From NCBI RefSeq assembly GCF_001921205.1, contig NZ_MSIE01000063.1, forward strand, positions 1-59,998: a stretch of DNA of 59,998 nt, written 5' to 3'. Origin of the DNA: Actinophytocola xanthii (GTDB lineage: Bacteria > Actinomycetota > Actinomycetes > Mycobacteriales > Pseudonocardiaceae). The translations under genes were made by a program, and so were the position numbers. Shown here one piece after another: positions 56,422-59,998 of the stretch. The number at the start of each line of letters is the position of its first letter. Positions within the stretch are counted from its first letter, which is position 1. Under the pieces are notes generated by a model. The model saw only the letters and a program-made list of their open reading frames with translations, made no database searches and had not been told where the DNA came from.

Positions 56422-57141
56422 TCACCAGGCGACCCGACCGCCGTCGTCGAAGAAGCCGGCGGTCGGGCCGTCCGGGTTCCGGGTGGCCAGCTCCACCGCG
56501 ATCGCCGCGCCCTGGTCGGGCGTGCGGCCGCCGTCGTGCCCGTTGAGGTCGGTCGCGACGTAGCCGGGGCAGACGGAGTTGACCCGGATTCCCTTGTCGC
56601 GCAGGTACTTGGCGTACTGGGCGGTGAGCGCGTTGAGCGCGGTCTTGGAGACCGGGTAGCCGAGCATCGCCGGCATCTCGGCGAGGTGGCCGCCGTCGGG
56701 CGCGGTCATGTCGGCGAGGGACCCGACCGAGCTGGACACGTTGACGACGCGCGCGCCCGGGTTGAGCAGCGGCAGCATCGCCTCGGTCACCGCGATCACG
56801 CCGAAGAAGTTCACCTCGAACACCCGCCGCACCTCCTCCACCGGGTCACTTCCCGGGGACTGGGTGAAGTCACCGGTGATGCCCGCGTTGTTGACCAGGA
56901 CGTCGAGCTCGCCGAACCGCCCGCCGACCTCCTCCGCGGCCCGCTTCACACTGTCCGCATCGGTGACGTCGAGCGCGATCCCGTGCACGTCCCCACCCAG
57001 CCGGGCCACGGCGGCGGCACGCCGCTCCCGGTCGCGCGCCCCGAGCAGGACGGTCATCCCCCGGGCCGCGAGCTGCCCCGCGATCGCGAACCCGATCCCC
57101 TTGTTCGCCCCGGTGACAAGGGCGATCTCCGTGTGAGCCAT
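56422..57141 (-). CDS. Short-chain dehydrogenase/reductase (SDR)
   Basis: The 239-residue classical SDR has TGANKGIG at residues 10-17, NNAG near 87-90, and the catalytic YPVSK after VNVSSSVGSL. C-terminal residues VCPGYVATDL follow. This carbonyl-reductase-like subgroup is often placed divergently from a LysR regulator in actinomycetes. Here a LysR gene does point away from it, but 2.8 kb further on. The gene converges on the GH13 gene with a three-base gap. Its upstream region has an ATACC-N5-GGTAT element. Confidence 0.92.
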   Translation of the reverse strand: MAHTEIALVTGANKGIGFAIAGQLAARGMTVLLGARDRERRAAAVARLGGDVHGIALDVTDADSVKRAAEEVGGRFGELDVLVNNAGITGDFTQSPGSDPVEEVRRVFEVNFFGVIAVTEAMLPLLNPGARVVNVSSSVGSLADMTAPDGGHLAEMPAMLGYPVSKTALNALTAQYAKYLRDKGIRVNSVCPGYVATDLNGHDGGRTPDQGAAIAVELATRNPDGPTAGFFDDGGRVAW

Positions 57142-57197
57142 GCCGTTCAGCCCACCAGCGAACGGCGCTGAGCACCAAGACCGGTTAGGTGGCGATC

Positions 57198-57213
57198 AAT
57201 ACCCTGGAGGTAT
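57198..57213. promoter_or_regulatory. AATACCCTG box upstream of the SDR gene, repeated before the LysR gene
   Basis: ATACC-CTGGA-GGTAT (57199-57213) is an inverted repeat with a T-N11-A LysR-like core, about 60 bases before the SDR start. AATACCCTG (57198-57206) recurs exactly at 59941-59949, just before the LysR start, with partial similarity beyond. The pair may be a shared regulator site or the edges of an inserted segment. Confidence 0.5.
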
Positions 57214-57364
57214 CACTTCCCCTGACTCCCCGCGCCGTGAGCCGAGTTCGGTGGCGATGGTGCTCGGACGGAGATCCGGCGGTGTCCGTGATCAGTTGCC
57301 CGGCCGGGGGTGGAGCTGCCATCATTCCGGTCATGATCGAGAGAATCGAGTCCTCCGTCCGCCG

Positions 57365-58486
57365 GTGAGCGAGACGACCGAGCCGGCGCCGCTCGGATCC
57401 CGGACCACCCTGTTCCACCACGCTCTGCGTCTGCATCGGGAGAACCCGGACGCGCCCCTACCGCGTGACGGCGAGCCGTACCCGGACGACGAACATCACC
57501 GCGGGCGTCGGTTCCGAACTCGCCGTGACATGCGGACCCAGGGCGCCGACGCCGCCGCCATTCTCGACGCCCACTTCGGCGACGAGGATGCTCCGGCAAG
57601 CGACCTTGCTGACGCGTTCCACGACGTCGACGTCCCGATCCAGCACAACGACCACGTCGCCGCCGCGGCGCTGCGCGCCGACCGGCGGCGTGTCCAGAAC
57701 ACCGGCCGATGGCTGGTGCGACACAGCACGGATCGTTGCTCCGCCCTCGTCGGACTGGCACTGCTCGCCACCGACCGGGCCGACGAGGACATCCCGCTGA
57801 TCCAGACCATCGGACTGCTGTCGAACAGCTTCGGAGCGTTGGCCGCCAAGGCGCTGCGGCGACGCACCGGTGATGGGCAGGCCCTGCTGTGGCTGGCCCA
57901 CCGGGTCACCGGCGTGGGAAGGGTCTACCTCGTCGAGGAACTCTGCCGCTGCCAGCCCCACGCCGCCCGCGAGTGGCTGCTTCGCCACGCCTGCGACGGC
58001 GATTGCCTCAACGGCTACTTCGCCGGCCAGGTCGCCGCCGCGGCCCACCTGCACGAAGCGATCACCGGCGCCGAACTCGACGACGACCTGGTCGACCACA
58101 CCGGCCGGCTACTGCACGTCATGGCCACCTGCGACGGCATGGGAACGACCCTCGCGCACTATCCACCGGCGGCCATCGTCCTGGCCGCACACTCGACTCA
58201 CCTGGGCCGGCAGGCGCCGGCAGCGGACAGATACCTCACCGCCGCGTTGATCGCCGACGACCTGACGACCGCACCCCCCGAGCAGTCCGGGTGCACCACC
58301 GAACAACGGGACGAGCTCGTTCGGCGCTACGTCTCGGTGCTCAACCGCCAGGACTGGTGCGACGCCATGCACGCAGACACCAACCGGGACGACGACTTCA
58401 TCGCCCGGTTCGCCAGCAAGGTGGCAGCGCGACTACGCCTACGCGCATTCATCAAACCCGGCAATGACCCATCACCGACTGAATGA
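57365..58486 (+). CDS. Protein of unknown function, soluble and helical
   Basis: With the GTG at 57365 the protein has 373 residues, no signal peptide and no membrane segment. The first 60 residues are charged (ALRLHRENPDAPLPRDGEPY, DDEHHRGRRF). The rest is a repetitive helical series reminiscent of HEAT/ARM or TPR-like proteins (LVGLALLATDRADEDIPLI, LGLLSNSFGALAAKALRRR), with clustered Cys (LCRCQPHAAREW, HACDGDCLNG). I do not recognise a family; similar start motifs occur in actinomycete proteins of unknown function. It lies between a divergent SDR and a membrane protein gene on the same strand, in DNA less GC-rich than the rest of the window. Confidence 0.75.
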   Translation: MSETTEPAPLGSRTTLFHHALRLHRENPDAPLPRDGEPYPDDEHHRGRRFRTRRDMRTQGADAAAILDAHFGDEDAPASDLADAFHDVDVPIQHNDHVAAAALRADRRRVQNTGRWLVRHSTDRCSALVGLALLATDRADEDIPLIQTIGLLSNSFGALAAKALRRRTGDGQALLWLAHRVTGVGRVYLVEELCRCQPHAAREWLLRHACDGDCLNGYFAGQVAAAAHLHEAITGAELDDDLVDHTGRLLHVMATCDGMGTTLAHYPPAAIVLAAHSTHLGRQAPAADRYLTAALIADDLTTAPPEQSGCTTEQRDELVRRYVSVLNRQDWCDAMHADTNRDDDFIARFASKVAARLRLRAFIKPGNDPSPTE

Positions 58487-58603
58487 CGACGGTCTGTGAC
58501 CATTTGGCGGCATCAAGGTCGACTTTCCTGAACAGAAGGCAGCAGATTACCTCGAGAGCTGTCAACCAACCGCCGTGTCACAGGAATTCCGTGTAACGCA
58601 CGT

Positions 58604-59713
58604 GTGGGAGACGACGACTTTCGGACTGTGGCAATCACTCGAGAATCTACCGTACGGGGATTCGGCACTCGGCTCTTCGGTCTGATCTTCGCCCTACTCG
58701 TCGGGTGCGTGCTGTTCACCATCGGGCTGCCCAAGAAGACAATCTACCTCGCGACAGAATGGGATCAACCGTGGCTCGGCGAAGCCGCCGGACAGCTAAC
58801 GGCGTTGACCAACCAGTTACCGTCGTTCTCCCTACTTCTGGATTGGATCGGGTTCGCACTCGTCGGCTACGTCGGTGCGCTACTACTACTTGCGTTGCGG
58901 CACCGGCAGCCTGGACTGTTCGGCTGGGGCGCGGCCACGCTCACATTGGCCGCGACCTCGCTGCACATCTTCGCTTGGCTCGGTTTCATCGCATACCACG
59001 CGGTACGGTTATTTCTCGCGATCTTCAGGACCATCACGGAATTTTTCCGCTGGATACTCACTCCGGTAGTTGATTTCGTCGTCTTCACGACAAGCGGTGA
59101 CCTCGGTTGGCTCACACTGAGCGCACTCGTCATCCTGTTCACCTGGCTGACCGTCCGATTTGGAACCGCTTTTCTTCGATTTGCTGCGGTCGCGGCCGGG
59201 TCGATCGCTCTGTTTGTGGGAATCGTCATCGGCAGCGCCTATCTGTTAGGGATGGTTCCGCCCACCTTCTGGGAGATCGCCCTGACGATCGTCACTGTGG
59301 TCGCGCTGTGGTTGTTCTGGCTGTTTCTGCTCGCGACGGTCGGGCAGTTGTTCCTCGACCAACTGCGCGGCACTGTGCAGGCGGGCAGCGGGCAACGGGG
59401 AATCATCATGGGAGCCATCTCCGTGGGGTCGGCCCTCGCCCTGCTCATGCTGCTCGGCAACGCGTACAACGCTTACGATTTCTACCCGTGCAGCGTTGCA
59501 GAGTGGGCCGGCTCCACGGTCCAGGGCGCGAACGCACCGCAGTTCGATGCCGCCGTCGCGCTCGTCGTGATCGGGTTCAGCGGACTGGCCGTACTGACGA
59601 GCCTCGTCCGACTTCGTCCGCCGCCGACCGTCAAGGCACTCGGTCGGTCACTGATCTACACGATCATCGGCGGGGTGATCACCACACTCATGTCGGCGAG
59701 TAGCCGGGACTGA
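58604..59713 (+). CDS. Polytopic membrane protein of unknown function
   Basis: The 369-residue protein (GTG 58604; GTG 58628 is a possible alternative) has about nine hydrophobic segments, including LFGLIFALLVGCVLFTIGL near 24-42, LLLDWIGFALVGYVGALLLL near 77-97, ALVILFTWLTVRF near 175, FVGIVIGSAYLLGMV near 205, and a last helix near 345-363. No known transporter or enzyme signature is visible, and there are few charged residues in the helices. Base composition is clearly less GC-rich than in neighbouring genes, which suggests horizontal gain. It follows the 373-residue gene after 117 bases. Confidence 0.75.
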   Translation: MGDDDFRTVAITRESTVRGFGTRLFGLIFALLVGCVLFTIGLPKKTIYLATEWDQPWLGEAAGQLTALTNQLPSFSLLLDWIGFALVGYVGALLLLALRHRQPGLFGWGAATLTLAATSLHIFAWLGFIAYHAVRLFLAIFRTITEFFRWILTPVVDFVVFTTSGDLGWLTLSALVILFTWLTVRFGTAFLRFAAVAAGSIALFVGIVIGSAYLLGMVPPTFWEIALTIVTVVALWLFWLFLLATVGQLFLDQLRGTVQAGSGQRGIIMGAISVGSALALLMLLGNAYNAYDFYPCSVAEWAGSTVQGANAPQFDAAVALVVIGFSGLAVLTSLVRLRPPPTVKALGRSLIYTIIGGVITTLMSASSRD

Positions 59714-59954
59714 GCGGCGAATACCGCCTACAGACCTCTCGGGGAGTAGTCACCCTTGCCGGCGCCGGTCACCAAGATACAGACGAGTACTGAGACCGGG
59801 CCGGTCCGACTACTACGCAGCGATCCGGTTGTGTGGGCACGCGTACGCGACAGGTGACGTCAGCCCGAGCGCGCGTTGGGGCGTGGACGACCCCAAGCGC
59901 CAGCTTCGCGACCCATCCCCTACCGATGGTCGCTCACGCGAATACCCTGAAGAC
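59714..59954. other. Intergenic stretch before the LysR gene
   Basis: 241 bases with no credible gene. The only feature noted is AATACCCTG at 59941-59949, six bases before the LysR start, matching the box upstream of the SDR gene. Confidence 0.5.
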
Positions 59955-59998
59955 ATGGACAGCCGCGAGCTGGCGTACTTCGTCGCGGTCGCCGAGGA
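59955..59998 (+). CDS. LysR-family regulator, cut by the window edge
   Basis: Only the first 14 codons are present (MDSRELAYFVAVAE), followed by the edge of the window. The sequence is the standard start of LysR-type winged helix-turn-helix regulators of actinomycetes. The ATG at 59955 is assumed; no ribosome-binding site is obvious, so the leader may be very short. It points away from the SDR gene at 56422, its likely original partner. Confidence 0.8.
   Translation, partial: MDSRELAYFVAVAE

Noticed and set aside
58576-58602. TGTCACA before the membrane protein gene as a second ECF41 promoter
   Set aside because: No CGTC follows at 16-17 bases (CACG instead), so the second half of the motif is missing.
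1-59998. CRISPR arrays, tRNA, rRNA, prophage or a large biosynthetic cluster
   Set aside because: No regularly spaced repeats, cloverleaf-like genes, phage structural genes or PKS/NRPS modules were seen on either strand.

Overview
The window is very GC-rich, densely packed DNA from an actinomycete. Codons mostly end in G or C, many starts are GTG, and lipoprotein, GH16/F5-8, DUF742, ECF41 and UsfX/SigF-type stress genes all point to a high-GC filamentous or related actinobacterium. A member of the Pseudonocardiales or a neighbouring order is plausible, but the sequence alone does not settle the genus. About 64 genes are called. I saw no rRNA, tRNA, CRISPR array, prophage or large biosynthetic cluster.

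Layout. 1-404 is a tandem intergenic repeat. 442-4566 holds a short-chain dehydrogenase, a secreted zinc carboxypeptidase and an unusual sigma-like/DUF742 regulator. 4579-5721 is a 971-bp IS5-type element with a 160-bp non-autonomous relative (MITE) directly beside it; both sit at CTAG targets. 5718-10230 is a secreted glycan-active set: a GH16 glucanase with two F5/8 domains, a DUF1996 protein, a DUF305-like lipoprotein and a LacI regulator. Two identical GAGAGCGCTCTC operators lie in the divergent promoter region. 10251-17404 holds an alcohol dehydrogenase, a siderophore-interacting protein, a UvrA-like drug-resistance ATPase with its divergent TetR, and a HelD/HelR-type helicase. 17561-20809 holds a methyltransferase, a CDGSH Fe-S protein, a heme-oxygenase-fold iron enzyme, a carboxylate-amine ligase and a 52-residue peptide gene. 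This is the best candidate in the window for an undescribed small pathway.

20892-28540 holds topoisomerase IB, hemerythrin, a threonine synthase-like enzyme, VOC, ThuA plus Gfo/Idh/MocA, and a pair of CorC/HlyC-like CBS membrane proteins. 28630-33400 holds VOC, aldo/keto reductase, GNAT, and an ECF41 sigma factor whose probable target promoter lies before an FAD oxidoreductase; a truncated SCO6745-family gene follows. 33525-43096 holds a TetR with a zinc-finger-like tail, an NmrA protein, a diacylglycerol kinase, an MFS transporter, an orphan sigma-region-4 protein, and an FtsX-type ABC transporter beside a LuxR two-component pair.

43112-47002 centres on stress control. An ArsR/SRPBCC pair is followed by an MT0933-like small protein, a dicarboxylate symporter, and an RsbW-like anti-sigma with its SigB/SigF-type factor. 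Promoter-like GTTT-N16-GGGTNG boxes stand before the anti-sigma gene and before the MT0933-like gene. 47262-49452 holds TetR, VOC, Ku and a small helical protein. 50144-56418 is an alpha-glucoside uptake and hydrolysis operon: LacI, lipoprotein, two permeases and GH13, with no ATPase gene. 56422-59998 holds an SDR gene and, at the window edge, the first 14 codons of a LysR gene. They point away from each other, but two less GC-rich genes of unknown function lie between them, as if a divergent SDR/LysR pair had been split by an insertion.
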